Source: Actinocorallia sp. API 0066
Lineage (GTDB): Bacteria > Actinomycetota > Actinomycetes > Streptosporangiales > Streptosporangiaceae
NCBI RefSeq assembly: GCF_020991275.1
Contig: NZ_JAJLQY010000003.1
Coordinates: forward strand, 62,001 to 126,000
DNA length: 64,000 nt
Reading direction: 5' to 3'
Shown piece after piece: positions 53,619 to 62,732 of this stretch (position 1 is its first letter; every line of letters starts with the position of its first letter). The position numbers and the translations under genes are program-made. Under the pieces are notes generated by a model. It was not told the DNA's origin and made no database searches. It saw only the letters and a list, made by a program, of their open reading frames with translations.

Positions 53619-56600
53619 CGGCGTCGTTCGCGCGGATGGCAGGTGACGTCACCGCCCCCTTCAGCCGGGGCGCCGACCTCCTCGACCTGGTGCTGGCGCC
53701 GTCCACGGGCGCGGGGCCGGGGGGCGCCGTGCTGGTCGGGGGCGACTTCGCCGAGCACCGCGCCCGGTTCGGCGTCGTGCCCGAGCCCGCGTTCGTCGTG
53801 CGGGCGCTCGCCGACGTGCCGGAGCCGACCACGTTGACGTTCGGCTACGCCGTCCCGGCGGCGGACGGCGGCGAGCGGGACGGCACCGTCGAGGTGTCCG
53901 TTCCGGCGGGGACGGTCGCGGGCGCTTCGTTCTGCTTTGTGCCGCCGTCGGGCGCGCTGCTACGCACGGTGCGTGCCGCCCCGCCGCCCGTCGAAGGCCA
54001 GGTCGCGGATCTGTGGCGGGTCACCGCGCTGCTGGGCAACCTCGCCCGGCTGCTGTGGGTGGTCGGCGCGGAGCACGACGTCCTCGACCAGTGCCTTGAC
54101 GACGTCAGGACGCTGCCCCGGATCGGCGAGCGGACGGCCGGGGCGACGCTCGACCGGATCGGCGCCGACCTCGGCGTTCCCCGGTTCCCGGCGCGCCCCT
54201 ACGGGCAGGAGGACGGGACCGTCGCGCTCTACCACCTCTCCGACGCGCCGGGCGCGCCCGTCCATGACGCCTGGCCCCTGTACACGGCGGCGGGCACCGG
54301 GCATACGGGGACGGCGACGGGTGGGGTGCGGGCCGGGGTCCCCGGGCGGTTCGGGACGGGGACGCGGTTCGCCGCGCCGGACGCCGAGATCACGATCGGG
54401 CACGACGCCGCGCTGTCCACCGGCGCGGCCGCGAGCCTGACCGTCGAGTGCTTCGTCAAACCCGACGCGGCGACGGGCGAGGGCGCGGTGCTGTCCAAGC
54501 ACGCCGATCCGGCGGACGCGACGCTGCCGGGGTGGGCGTTGAGCGTCGGCGGGTTCGGGCGGGGTATCGCCAGGAATGTTCGGTTCCGGGTCGGGGACGG
54601 GACGGCGGCACGCGACCTGTTCGCCGACCGCTCCCTGTCCACCGCGCGTTTTACGCATCTCGCCGGAGTGGTGGACCGGGCGGCGCGCCAGGTACGGCTC
54701 GTCGTCGACGGCGAGGTCGTCGCCCTCGCGCCGCTCGACGCCGTGCCGCCTTCCCCCGAACTGGCCGGGGCGCTCAGCAACACGGAGCCGGTGCGGATCG
54801 GCCGGACGGGCACGACCGCCGCGCACACCTTCGCCGGGACGATCGACGAGGTGCGGCTCTCGTCGGTCGCCCGCACCGCGTTCCACCCGGTGCTCGGCGA
54901 GTCCGACGACGGGTACCGGCGGCGGCTGCGCATCTTCCAGCGCTGGGCGCTGCCGACAAGGCAGGGGATACAGGACGCGCTCAACGACGCGGTCTGCAAG
55001 CTCGGGAAAGTCACCGACCCGTTCGTGGTGGAGGACGGCGACGCGACGCTCGTCCACGCGTCGCACCTGCTGACCGTGCTGCCCGTCGCGGTGCCCGTCG
55101 GCGGCACGCTCGACGACACGGGGCGGCGCGGGCTCCGCGAGGCCGACGTGCTCGGGCCGCCCGCCGAGGACCCCGGGTTCGCGGCGGAGCTGCTCGTGGA
55201 CGGCGGTGCGCTGCCCGCGGACTTCGCGTCCGGTTCTCGGCGCATGCGGGTGGGCACCCGTGCGGCGCTGCGCGCGCTGCTCGAGCAGCTCGCGGCCGAC
55301 GGCGTCACCGGCACGGCGCGGGTCCTCGCCGGGTTCGACCCGGCGGCTCCGGATCTGCGTGCCGTCGGGCGCGCCCTCGTGCTCAGCCATCCGGGGCTGG
55401 CGCCCGACGTGCTCGCGGCGCGGGCGATACGGGCCGGTTTTGGCTTTGTCGCGCACCGGCCGGGTGAGGTGTACGCGGCGGTGCGCGGCACCGGGACCGT
55501 CGAGATCATCGACGGTCCCGACGACGACGCGACGGCCGAGCACGGCTTCGACCTGCTGGCCGGGCAGACCGTCGGGCTGCGGCTCGATCCGGCGCCGCCG
55601 CCCGGCGCCGCCGTGCACTGGTCGGTGGTGCCGTGCGGCGCGGGCGGCGCCGAGTTCGTCGGGGGCCGGGCCTCACAGGACATCCTGCTGCGGGCGGAGC
55701 GGCCGGGGAGCCTCGTCGTCGCGGTGCGGGTGCGGCATCGCGGCCGGGTGTTCACCGCGTCCCGCCGCCTGCGGATCGGGCTCGCCGAACTCCCGGCGGG
55801 CGCGGCGATCGCGGCGTCGGGGCGCCTCGGCGCGGACGTTCCGGGGCACGACGACCCGGCCTTCCATCCCGTCCACCTTGTCGACGCGCCGTCGCGGTTC
55901 GACCGCCCGACCGGGGCGGGGCCGCAGACCCGGCGCGTCCACCCGGCGCTCGCCGCCCGGCTCGCCGCCCTTGTGCCGCTGCTGCCCACGGGACGGCCCC
56001 TGCTCAGGTCCGCCTGGAAGCCGGACGATACCGGGGCGGCGGGCGCGGGGCTGACCGTGACGCTGGGGCGCGGCACGTCGGCGGCGTCGCTCGCGCGGCT
56101 GGGGGCGCTGGCGCACGCGGCGGGGGTCAGCCATGTCGTCAACACGGGGTCGGAGGTGGTGCTCACCCAGGAGCCGGGATCCGCCTGCCCGATCGAGGGT
56201 CCGGCGACCGTCGCCGAGGGGGGCACCGCCGGGCTGCGGGTCGCCCGTGCCGCGCCGTGCGGGCTGGCGCTCGCGGCCGGGCTCGTCTGGACGGTGAACG
56301 GCGGCACGGGCAGCGTCTCGGCGGTCGACCCGGAGACGGGGGTGGTCGAGGCGTGCGTCAAGGTCGGGCTCGCGCCGGGCGCGGTGGCCGCCGCGCCGGA
56401 CGGGTCGCGGCTGCTCGTCGCGGACACCGGGGACACCACCCTCACCGTCGTCACCACGGCGGACCGGGCGGTGGCCGGGCGGATCGCGCTGCCCGCCGCG
56501 CCCGCCGCCGTCGCGTACCACCCGGACGGGAGCCGCGCCTACGCGGGCCTGCGGTCGGGGGAGGTCGCCGAGGTCGATCCCGTCGCGGGGACGGTGCGGC

Positions 56601-57565
56601 GTGTGCTCGCGCTCGGCTCGCCCGTCGTCGCGCTGCGGTGCGCGCCCGGCGGCGCCCGGCTGTGGGTCGCGACGGAGGCGGGCGACCTGCACGGTGTGAC
56701 GCTCCCGGCGTTCACCTCAGGGCAGGTCGTCGCCCTGGACGGGACGCCGGGCGGGCTCGCGGTGGGGACGGGCCGCGCTTACGTCACCGTGCCTGGGGCG
56801 CCGTCGCTCCAGGTCGTGGATCTCGCCACCGCGTCCGTGGCGGCGACGTTCACGGACGTGGGATCGCGGCCGACCGACGTGGCGCTCGCGCCGTCCGGGG
56901 CCGTCCTGTACGTCGTGGACGCGGAGCGGGGGCGGGTGCACCTGCGGCGGGCGGACGGCGCGCCGGGGCCGCCCGCGTCGCTTTCGCTGCCGGGGGCCGT
57001 CGCGGGGGCCGCCGACGACGCGCGCTGTCACGTCGTCGCGGCCGGGGACGTCGCGGACACCGTCGCCATCCTGGACGCGGCGGGCGGATCGCAGCTCGCG
57101 TCCTGGCCGCTGGGCACCGGGCTCGGGGAACGGCTCGTCTGGTCGGTGCGGCTCACCGGCGGGGCCGAAGCCCGGCTTTCCGGGACGACCCGGCCGCGTA
57201 CCTCGGTGCTCGGGCTGCGGGCCGGGACCGTCCGGGTCCAGGCCGTGTGGCGGCGGCCCGACGCGCCGCCCCCGTACACGATGCGGGTGGCGCTGTCCGA
57301 GGCGGTGCTCCTCGCCGACGACGGCCCTCCCGTCCTCACCAAGGAGCAGTACGACCTGGTGATGAACGTGCTCCACCACCTGTGCCCGATCGGCGTCGAG
57401 ATCGACACCCGCGCGATCCGGGCGCACGTCCTGGAACTGCGGGCCGGGCTGCTCGACCCCTACCCGCCCTACACCTACCCCGACTTCCGTGCCCACGGCC
57501 CACGGCGGCCCGCCTGGACGTTCGGGCTCGACACCGACCCGGAGACGGAGAGGACACCACGATGA
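53615..57565 (+). CDS. 1316-residue tail protein I-like baseplate protein fused to LamG and YVTN-type beta-propeller
   Basis: Residues about 1-200 resemble the tail-protein-I region following J (LLGNLARLLWVVGAEHDVLD, TLDRIGADLGVPRFPARPYG). Residues about 205-430 form a concanavalin/LamG domain (SLTVECFVKPDAATGEGAVL, FTHLAGVVDRAARQVRLVVD, TIDEVRLSSVARTAFHPVLG). A second baseplate-like helical part (YRRRLRIFQRWALPTRQGIQ) follows at about 430-480. Residues about 880-1170 are repeated beta-propeller blades (LAPGAVAAAPDGSRLLVADT, AVAYHPDGSRAYAGLRSGEV, PTDVALAPSGAVLYVVDAER). A conserved helix ends the chain (TKEQYDLVMNVLHHLCPIGV). It probably joins baseplate to target recognition, with LamG and propeller as glycan- or protein-binding modules. 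Confidence 0.82.
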   Translation: MTASFARMAGDVTAPFSRGADLLDLVLAPSTGAGPGGAVLVGGDFAEHRARFGVVPEPAFVVRALADVPEPTTLTFGYAVPAADGGERDGTVEVSVPAGTVAGASFCFVPPSGALLRTVRAAPPPVEGQVADLWRVTALLGNLARLLWVVGAEHDVLDQCLDDVRTLPRIGERTAGATLDRIGADLGVPRFPARPYGQEDGTVALYHLSDAPGAPVHDAWPLYTAAGTGHTGTATGGVRAGVPGRFGTGTRFAAPDAEITIGHDAALSTGAAASLTVECFVKPDAATGEGAVLSKHADPADATLPGWALSVGGFGRGIARNVRFRVGDGTAARDLFADRSLSTARFTHLAGVVDRAARQVRLVVDGEVVALAPLDAVPPSPELAGALSNTEPVRIGRTGTTAAHTFAGTIDEVRLSSVARTAFHPVLGESDDGYRRRLRIFQRWALPTRQGIQDALNDAVCKLGKVTDPFVVEDGDATLVHASHLLTVLPVAVPVGGTLDDTGRRGLREADVLGPPAEDPGFAAELLVDGGALPADFASGSRRMRVGTRAALRALLEQLAADGVTGTARVLAGFDPAAPDLRAVGRALVLSHPGLAPDVLAARAIRAGFGFVAHRPGEVYAAVRGTGTVEIIDGPDDDATAEHGFDLLAGQTVGLRLDPAPPPGAAVHWSVVPCGAGGAEFVGGRASQDILLRAERPGSLVVAVRVRHRGRVFTASRRLRIGLAELPAGAAIAASGRLGADVPGHDDPAFHPVHLVDAPSRFDRPTGAGPQTRRVHPALAARLAALVPLLPTGRPLLRSAWKPDDTGAAGAGLTVTLGRGTSAASLARLGALAHAAGVSHVVNTGSEVVLTQEPGSACPIEGPATVAEGGTAGLRVARAAPCGLALAAGLVWTVNGGTGSVSAVDPETGVVEACVKVGLAPGAVAAAPDGSRLLVADTGDTTLTVVTTADRAVAGRIALPAAPAAVAYHPDGSRAYAGLRSGEVAEVDPVAGTVRRVLALGSPVVALRCAPGGARLWVATEAGDLHGVTLPAFTSGQVVALDGTPGGLAVGTGRAYVTVPGAPSLQVVDLATASVAATFTDVGSRPTDVALAPSGAVLYVVDAERGRVHLRRADGAPGPPASLSLPGAVAGAADDARCHVVAAGDVADTVAILDAAGGSQLASWPLGTGLGERLVWSVRLTGGAEARLSGTTRPRTSVLGLRAGTVRVQAVWRRPDAPPPYTMRVALSEAVLLADDGPPVLTKEQYDLVMNVLHHLCPIGVEIDTRAIRAHVLELRAGLLDPYPPYTYPDFRAHGPRRPAWTFGLDTDPETERTPR

Positions 57566-58137
57566 CCGCCGGATACACACCCGAGTTCCAGCACACCGAC
57601 TGGGTGGACAACGTCGACAAGGTACGCGCGGCAGGCGACAACGGCTTCAACAGCCGCTTCCGCGCGATCGAGGAGGAGTTCCACAGAATCAGCAAGGCCG
57701 TCGCAGCCCTGGGCACCACCCCCACCCCGCAACCGGTGAACCTCACCCTCACCCCGACCCTGACCACGCTCACCGACCCCTGGAACCACACTTACGGCGG
57801 GGCGATCAGGACGGACGGCGAAGCGGCGAGCGGCATGATGCCCGTCACGCTGCCGCAGGGGGCGGTGATCCAGGCGCTGCGCGTGTGCGGGCGCAAGCAG
57901 CAGGGGGCGCTGTCGATCTGCCTGCGCAGGCAGGGCCTGGCACCCGCCTCGTCTCCCGAACCGCTCCTGGAAGTGCTTCCGATGGCCGGAGCCTTCGACA
58001 GGGCGGAACGCCACAACGACGGCATCACCGTCCGCAACGAGCAGTTCCGCTACTTCATCACCGCGGAATTCGAGGGTTCGGACGCCGCGTCGACCGTCGA
58101 ACTGACCTGCTTCCAGATCACCTACCTACCGTCCTGA
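57562..58137 (+). CDS. Tail accessory protein, short coiled coil plus beta head
   Basis: The 191-residue protein begins with aromatic QHTDWVDNVDKVRAAGDNGF, then a helical stretch NSRFRAIEEEFHRISKAVAA likely to trimerise, then a beta-rich part (GAVIQALRVCGRKQQGALSI, NEQFRYFITAEFEGSDAAST). This layout suits a fibre or baseplate decoration protein. It overlaps the previous gene by four bases. No family recognised. Confidence 0.65.
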   Translation: MTAGYTPEFQHTDWVDNVDKVRAAGDNGFNSRFRAIEEEFHRISKAVAALGTTPTPQPVNLTLTPTLTTLTDPWNHTYGGAIRTDGEAASGMMPVTLPQGAVIQALRVCGRKQQGALSICLRRQGLAPASSPEPLLEVLPMAGAFDRAERHNDGITVRNEQFRYFITAEFEGSDAASTVELTCFQITYLPS

Positions 58138-58163
58138 CCACCTGCCGTCATGGGAGGAACGAG

Positions 58164-59219
58164 ATGAGCAAGGTTCCCGGGGACCTCTACATCAAGTACG
58201 ACGCGTCCGACGACGGGAGCAGCGCGATCCCTGGCGGCGCGGTCTTCTGGGCGTCGCCTTCGATCTGGCTCGCCGACGACGAGGGCGACACCCTGCCATA
58301 CGCGAAGGTCGGTGTACCCACCTCGATCATGGTGCAGGTGAACAGCACGAGCACGACGCCGCGCACCCAGGTGAAAGTGCAGACGTGGGTCTGCGACTAC
58401 ACCCCCGGCCACATCGGGCCGGACACGGCGCTGTCGAGTTCCGGCGGCCCGAACGGGCGGACGAAGACCGTTTCCACGGCGGTGTCGAAGGCTGGGCCCG
58501 GCACTGTCGCGATCCCCTGGACGCCCAAGGCCGCCGACCTCATCAACGGGCCCGACCCAGACCATGGGCACGTGTGCGTAGGCGCGAACGTCTACGTCGA
58601 GTTCGTCCCCACCGAGGAGGCGCCGCCGCCCGAGGGGGGCCGGCTCAGCAGCGGCACACTCGACGTGATGAAAAACAGGCACCACGGGTGGAAGAACATC
58701 ACCGTCGTCCGGAACGGGCCTCAGTTCCGGCCGATGGTGTTCCGGCTGACCAATCCCGGTCCGGAGCCCGCGACGTTCGGTGTCCGGGCCTGGGAGGTCG
58801 ACGGTGACGCGCCGCTCAGCGATGTCGAACAGGAACACCTGCTCGCCACGCATTTTGTGGACCTCGTGGAAGGCGCGCCGAAACCGCCGCCCCAGAATCC
58901 GGCCTGCCTGCGTGAGCCGCGCGAGCGGACCTGGCTGGCCGAGGGCGGCCGCCTCGTCCTCCTGGGCGTGCCGGACCAGGTGTCGCTCCGCCGGGCGGAC
59001 CGGCGCGCCGACTTTGTGTTGCGCACCGCCGAGGGCGCCTTCGAATCCGGCACCGTGCGCGTCGAACCCGGCCAGCGTGTGCCCGTCGCCCTCACCGTCA
59101 CCTCTCGGGGCGAACCCGGCGAGGTGCACACCTTCGACATCGTCCGCCACACCGAGGACGGCACCATCGTCGGCGGCGCCCGCCTCATCACCGTGGACGT
59201 TCCGGACTGGCACCTCTGA
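58164..59219 (+). CDS. Last tail-operon gene, beta-sandwich-rich protein of unknown role
   Basis: The 351-residue protein starts at ATG 58164 behind GGGAGGAAC. Residues about 1-150 (SPSIWLADDEGDTLPYAKVG, IMVQVNSTSTTPRTQVKVQT) and about 185-350 (PMVFRLTNPGPEPATFGVRA, QRVPVALTVTSRGEPGEVHT) look like two or three immunoglobulin-like beta domains. No signal peptide or membrane segment. Position at the end of the operon suggests a surface accessory, adhesion module or cargo. No enzyme motif is visible. Confidence 0.65.
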   Translation: MSKVPGDLYIKYDASDDGSSAIPGGAVFWASPSIWLADDEGDTLPYAKVGVPTSIMVQVNSTSTTPRTQVKVQTWVCDYTPGHIGPDTALSSSGGPNGRTKTVSTAVSKAGPGTVAIPWTPKAADLINGPDPDHGHVCVGANVYVEFVPTEEAPPPEGGRLSSGTLDVMKNRHHGWKNITVVRNGPQFRPMVFRLTNPGPEPATFGVRAWEVDGDAPLSDVEQEHLLATHFVDLVEGAPKPPPQNPACLREPRERTWLAEGGRLVLLGVPDQVSLRRADRRADFVLRTAEGAFESGTVRVEPGQRVPVALTVTSRGEPGEVHTFDIVRHTEDGTIVGGARLITVDVPDWHL

Positions 59220-59286
59220 CCGACCGGGACGCCACCCCGGCCGGGGCCACCTCCGCGACGCGGCACTCAGCGACCATCGACCATGC

Positions 59287-59301
59287 GGACGGAAAGCGTC
59301 C
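59287..59301 (+). terminator. Short hairpin after the tail operon
   Basis: GGACG and CGTCC form a five-pair stem around GAAAG, 67 bases after the operon stop. It is weak and lacks a T tract; it may be only part of the termination region. Confidence 0.3.
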
Positions 59302-59381
59302 TCGTTGGGTTCTAGGGTTGAGGCGTTGTGGAGGGGCCCCGGTGGGTGCCCTTCCGGGGAACGGCCGAGGAGGAGACCGGG

Positions 59382-60533
59382 ATGAGCGGCGTTGTGGAGA
59401 TCTCGTGGGACGGGGTGTGTCGGCGGCGGTTGGTGCGGCATGGGTTGGTGGGCGTGGGGAAGGCGGGCGTGGGTGAGGTGGCTTCGGCGGTGGCGGGGGT
59501 GCACGGGCAGGTCATGTCGGCGGCGGAGGTGGGGATCGCGATGCGGACGCCCGGCGGGACTCGGGGGGACGTGCGGGAGGGGCTCTGGGGGGAGCGGAGC
59601 CTGGTGAAGACGTACGGGGTGCGGGGGACGGTGCATGTGGTGGCGGCGGAGGAGCTCGGGCTGTGGGTGGGGGCGCTGTCGGCGCTGCCGTTCACGGGGC
59701 TCGGCGGGTTGCCGCCCGAGGTGCTGATGTCGGAGGGGCAGATCGGTGACGTGCTGGGGGCGGTCGGGGAGGCCCTGAGCGAAGCGGAGCTGACGGTCGA
59801 CGAGTTGACGGAGGAGGTCGTCAGGCGGACCGGGGCCTGGGCGGGAGATCCCGTGATGGAGGCGTTTCAGGGGAAGTGGCCCCGATGGCGGCAGGTGATG
59901 CATCTGGCGGGGATGCGCGGGGCGTTGTGTTTTGCCCCGAACAAGGGGAGAAAGGTGGCGTTCACCCATCCGGAGCGGTGGGTGGAGGGGTTCGTCCCGG
60001 TCGCGGCCGATGAGGCGCTGCCCTGGCTTGTCCGGAGCTACCTGCACGCGTACGGGCCGTCCACGCCGCAGCGGTTCGCGCACTGGACGGGAGTCGGCGT
60101 GACGTGGGCGAAGGAGCTGTTCGCGTCGCTCGGAGACGGGCTGGAGAAGGTGCTCGTCGAAGGGGAGGCGGCCTGGGTCGTCGCGGGGGACGTCGACGTG
60201 CCCGAGGCGGAACCTACCGGGGTCCGCCTTCTCCCCTACTTCGACGGGTACGCCTACCGGGTCGGGAACCAGCCTCTGTCACTGCTGTATCCGGGCGTCG
60301 CGGGGCGGGCCGCGCGGGGGAACTTCCAGGTGCTGCTCGTGGACGGCGTCGCGGCGGGCCTGTGGCACCAGCGCAGGTCCGGCAGGCGGATCGCCGTCAC
60401 GGTGGAGCCGTTCACGCCACTCACCCCGGCGCGGCATGACGAGCTCGTCGCGCAGACCGAGAGGCTCGGCGAGATCCTGGAGGGCGTCCCGACGCTCACC
60501 CTGGGGCCCGTCACCGTCGGCAGCCACGCCTGA
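59382..60533 (+). CDS. Winged-helix DNA-binding protein, AlkZ/YcaQ-like (HTH_42)
   Basis: The 383-residue protein starts at ATG 59382 behind GAGGAGGAGACC. Features of the HTH_42 family: early RRRLVRHGLVGVGKAGVGEV with GVHGQVMSAAEVGIAMRTPG, a central SLVKTYGVRGTVHVVAAEEL, LCFAPNKGRKVAFTHPERWV, and a late LLPYFDGYAYRVGNQPLSLL. AlkZ-type members are DNA glycosylases that unhook interstrand crosslinks; actinobacterial paralogues are often only annotated as winged-helix proteins. Activity here is unproven. Confidence 0.88.
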   Translation: MSGVVEISWDGVCRRRLVRHGLVGVGKAGVGEVASAVAGVHGQVMSAAEVGIAMRTPGGTRGDVREGLWGERSLVKTYGVRGTVHVVAAEELGLWVGALSALPFTGLGGLPPEVLMSEGQIGDVLGAVGEALSEAELTVDELTEEVVRRTGAWAGDPVMEAFQGKWPRWRQVMHLAGMRGALCFAPNKGRKVAFTHPERWVEGFVPVAADEALPWLVRSYLHAYGPSTPQRFAHWTGVGVTWAKELFASLGDGLEKVLVEGEAAWVVAGDVDVPEAEPTGVRLLPYFDGYAYRVGNQPLSLLYPGVAGRAARGNFQVLLVDGVAAGLWHQRRSGRRIAVTVEPFTPLTPARHDELVAQTERLGEILEGVPTLTLGPVTVGSHA

Positions 60534-60554
60534 ACCACACGCCACCACCCCGTA

Positions 60555-60584
60555 TTGACGTAATTCATACCTGAAAAGTATGTT
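60555..60584 (+). promoter_or_regulatory. Promoter of the sulfatase gene
   Basis: TTGACG at 60555-60560 and TATGTT at 60579-60584 are spaced 18 bases in a clear AT-rich island. A short inverted repeat CATAC...GTATG (60567-60583) overlaps the -10 and could be an operator. Confidence 0.6.
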
Positions 60585-60639
60585 TTTACGGGCGGCTCCC
60601 CCGACACCCCCGCCGCCCGGGAACGGAAGAGGTGGCGGC

Positions 60640-62058
60640 GTGGCTCCGCGAGGACGGCTGGGCAGGCGCGGGTTCCTGGCGGGCGCGGCGGCCGCCGTCG
60701 CGGGCTGTGCCGGGGACGAGCGGCCCGCCCCCGACGTCGCGGAGGTCGCGCCCGTCGTGCACGCCGCGCCGCGTCCGGCCCGGCCGAACATCCTGGTGAT
60801 CGTCACCGACGACCAGCCGAAACACCTCGCGTGGGCGCTGCGCAAGACGCGGCGCTGGCTCGTCGACGGCGGCGTCGAGTTCACCAACGGGCACACGACG
60901 ACGCCGCTGTGCGCGCCGTCCAGGTCGTCCATCTTCTCCGGCAGGTACGCGCACAACCACGGCGTCCGCGACAACTACCAGAAACTCCGCCTGGACCAGG
61001 ACACCACGTTCCAACGGCACCTCAAGGACGCCGGGTACCGGACCGGCATGTTCGGCAAGTACCTGAACGAATGGCGCATCGCCAGCCCGCCCGCGCACTT
61101 TGAGGACTTCGCGCTGCTCAGCCCGGTCGGCTACGTGGACGGCAGGTTCAACCACAACGGAAAGGTCGCGAAGCTCCCGGGCTACACGACGCACCGGATC
61201 CGTGACTTCGCGCGCGGCTTCATCCGGCGCGGCACGACCGACCCGCGTCCCTGGTTCGCGTACGTCGCCCCCTATGCCGCGCATGCGCCCTTCACCCCGG
61301 AGAAGAAGTACCGGAACACACCGGTACCGGGCTGGGCGGGCCGCCCGTCCGTCACCGAGCGGGACAAGAGCGACAAACCGCCCTACCTTCGTGACGTCCA
61401 CGCGGCGCTCCCCCGAGGCCGAGCCATCCGACGCGACCAACTCCGCACCCTCCTGTCCGTCGACGACGCCGTCCAGGCGCTCCGGGACGAGCTGAAGGCC
61501 ACCGGCCAGCTCGACAACACGCTCGTCATCTTCCTCGGCGACAACGGCTTCCTGTGGGCCGACCACGGCTGGACGCGGAAGTCGGTCCCCTACCGTCCGG
61601 CCATCGAGGTCCCGTTCTTCCTCTCGTGGCCCGCCGGCGGCTTCGGCTCCGGCACGAAGGACCGCAGGCTCGTCGCCAACATCGACGTCTCCGCGACCGT
61701 CCTGGACGCCGCCGGGATCGACCCGCCCACACCCCAGGACGGCATCTCCCTCCTCCGCGGGCACAAGCGCGACCACCTCCTCATCGAGTTCTGGAAGCAG
61801 GGCGGCGACCCCCGCCCACCCCACTCGTGGGCCTCCTACGTCACCGAGACCAAGCAGTACACCGAGTACTACGCCCTCCACACCAACGCCGTAGGCAAAC
61901 CCGTCGGCTCCGGCCGAGTCGTCTTCCGCGAGTACTACGACCTCACCAAGGACCCCCACCAACTCACCAACAAACTCCACCGAGCCACCCGAGCCCAGGA
62001 GAAGTCCTGGGGCATCCCCACCCTGGCCGCCCGCCTCGCCAAGGCCCGCAAAGCCTGA
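60640..62058 (+). CDS. Tat-exported lipoprotein sulfatase
   Basis: From GTG 60640, preceded by GGAAGAGG, the 472-residue protein begins with a twin-arginine signal (GRLGRRGFLAG) and a lipobox-like VAGC (Cys23). The sulfatase core includes ILVIVTDDQ near residue 50, the CAPSRSSIFSGR signature with Cys91 that a formylglycine-generating enzyme would convert, GMFGKYLNEW and LVIFLGDNGFLWADHGW. The annotated upstream ATG at 60580 lies inside the promoter -10 and is unlikely to be used. Substrates would be sulfated glycans or small sulfate esters outside the cell. Confidence 0.9.
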   Translation: MAPRGRLGRRGFLAGAAAAVAGCAGDERPAPDVAEVAPVVHAAPRPARPNILVIVTDDQPKHLAWALRKTRRWLVDGGVEFTNGHTTTPLCAPSRSSIFSGRYAHNHGVRDNYQKLRLDQDTTFQRHLKDAGYRTGMFGKYLNEWRIASPPAHFEDFALLSPVGYVDGRFNHNGKVAKLPGYTTHRIRDFARGFIRRGTTDPRPWFAYVAPYAAHAPFTPEKKYRNTPVPGWAGRPSVTERDKSDKPPYLRDVHAALPRGRAIRRDQLRTLLSVDDAVQALRDELKATGQLDNTLVIFLGDNGFLWADHGWTRKSVPYRPAIEVPFFLSWPAGGFGSGTKDRRLVANIDVSATVLDAAGIDPPTPQDGISLLRGHKRDHLLIEFWKQGGDPRPPHSWASYVTETKQYTEYYALHTNAVGKPVGSGRVVFREYYDLTKDPHQLTNKLHRATRAQEKSWGIPTLAARLAKARKA

Positions 62059-62181
62059 ACCGGCAGGGGCCGGACGGGGGGCGCGGAGTTGGTCAGGAAT
62101 CGAGAAGCGGCGGGGGGTGGGGTGGGCCTAGCGTGGGGGTTATGGGGAAGGGCCCCGTACGACGGAAACGGAGGTGGCGGG

Positions 62182-62646
62182 ATGGTGCGGCAGGAGCAGG
62201 GTGGCAAGAGGGCGGCTGGGACGCCCGGAGGGTTCTCGCGGTGGATGCAGCGGAAGATGAACGCCCGGATGAGCCGGAAGGTTCGGGGTGGGAAGGGCTC
62301 GTTCATGGGGATGGACGTGCTCATTCTGAACACGGTCGGGCGGCGGAGTGAGGAGGCTCGGGAGACGCCGCTCGCCTGGTTCGCCGACGAGGGCGACGCG
62401 CGGCTTGTCGTCGCCTCGGGCGGCGGCTCGCGGCATCCGGACTGGCACGCCAACCTGATGGCGCACCCCGAGCGGGCCTCGATCGAGCTGCCCGGTGAGG
62501 CGGCCGTGCCGGTGACGCCGGAGGTGCTCGACGGGCCGGAGCGGGAGCGGGCGTGGGCGCGGATCACGGCGGCCCAGCCCCGGTACGGCAAGTACCAGAG
62601 CAAGTCCGAGCGTCAGTACCCCGTCGTGCGCCTCACGCCCCGGTGA
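62182..62646 (+). CDS. Deazaflavin (F420)-dependent nitroreductase family protein, DDN-like
   Basis: The 154-residue protein starts at ATG 62182 behind GGAGGTGGCGGG. The basic, amphipathic N-terminus (SRWMQRKMNARMSRKVRGGK) and the split-barrel core (LILNTVGRRSEEARETPLAW, VVASGGGSRHPDWHANLMAH, TAAQPRYGKYQSKSERQYPV) match the DDN/FDR family, which use reduced F420 to reduce quinones or xenobiotics. Supports an F420-producing actinobacterium. Confidence 0.9.
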   Translation: MVRQEQGGKRAAGTPGGFSRWMQRKMNARMSRKVRGGKGSFMGMDVLILNTVGRRSEEARETPLAWFADEGDARLVVASGGGSRHPDWHANLMAHPERASIELPGEAAVPVTPEVLDGPERERAWARITAAQPRYGKYQSKSERQYPVVRLTPR

Positions 62647-62732
62647 CGGCCGACCGCGCCCGTCCCCGCCGCCGTCCGGCCGGACGAGGCGGGGAAGGCC
62701 GGGCCGCCCGGGCCCTGGCCGCGTCGGGGGCG

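Noticed and set aside
40448-59219. Complete prophage
   Set aside because: No integrase, repressor, capsid, portal, terminase or lysis genes and no attachment repeats seen at the borders.
40448-59219. Type VI secretion system
   Set aside because: No TssB/TssC pair, ClpV, TssJLM membrane complex or Hcp of usual type; sheath and baseplate are phage-like.
60580-60640. ATG 60580 as sulfatase start
   Set aside because: It lies within the predicted -10 element; GTG 60640 has a ribosome site and is followed directly by the twin-arginine signal.
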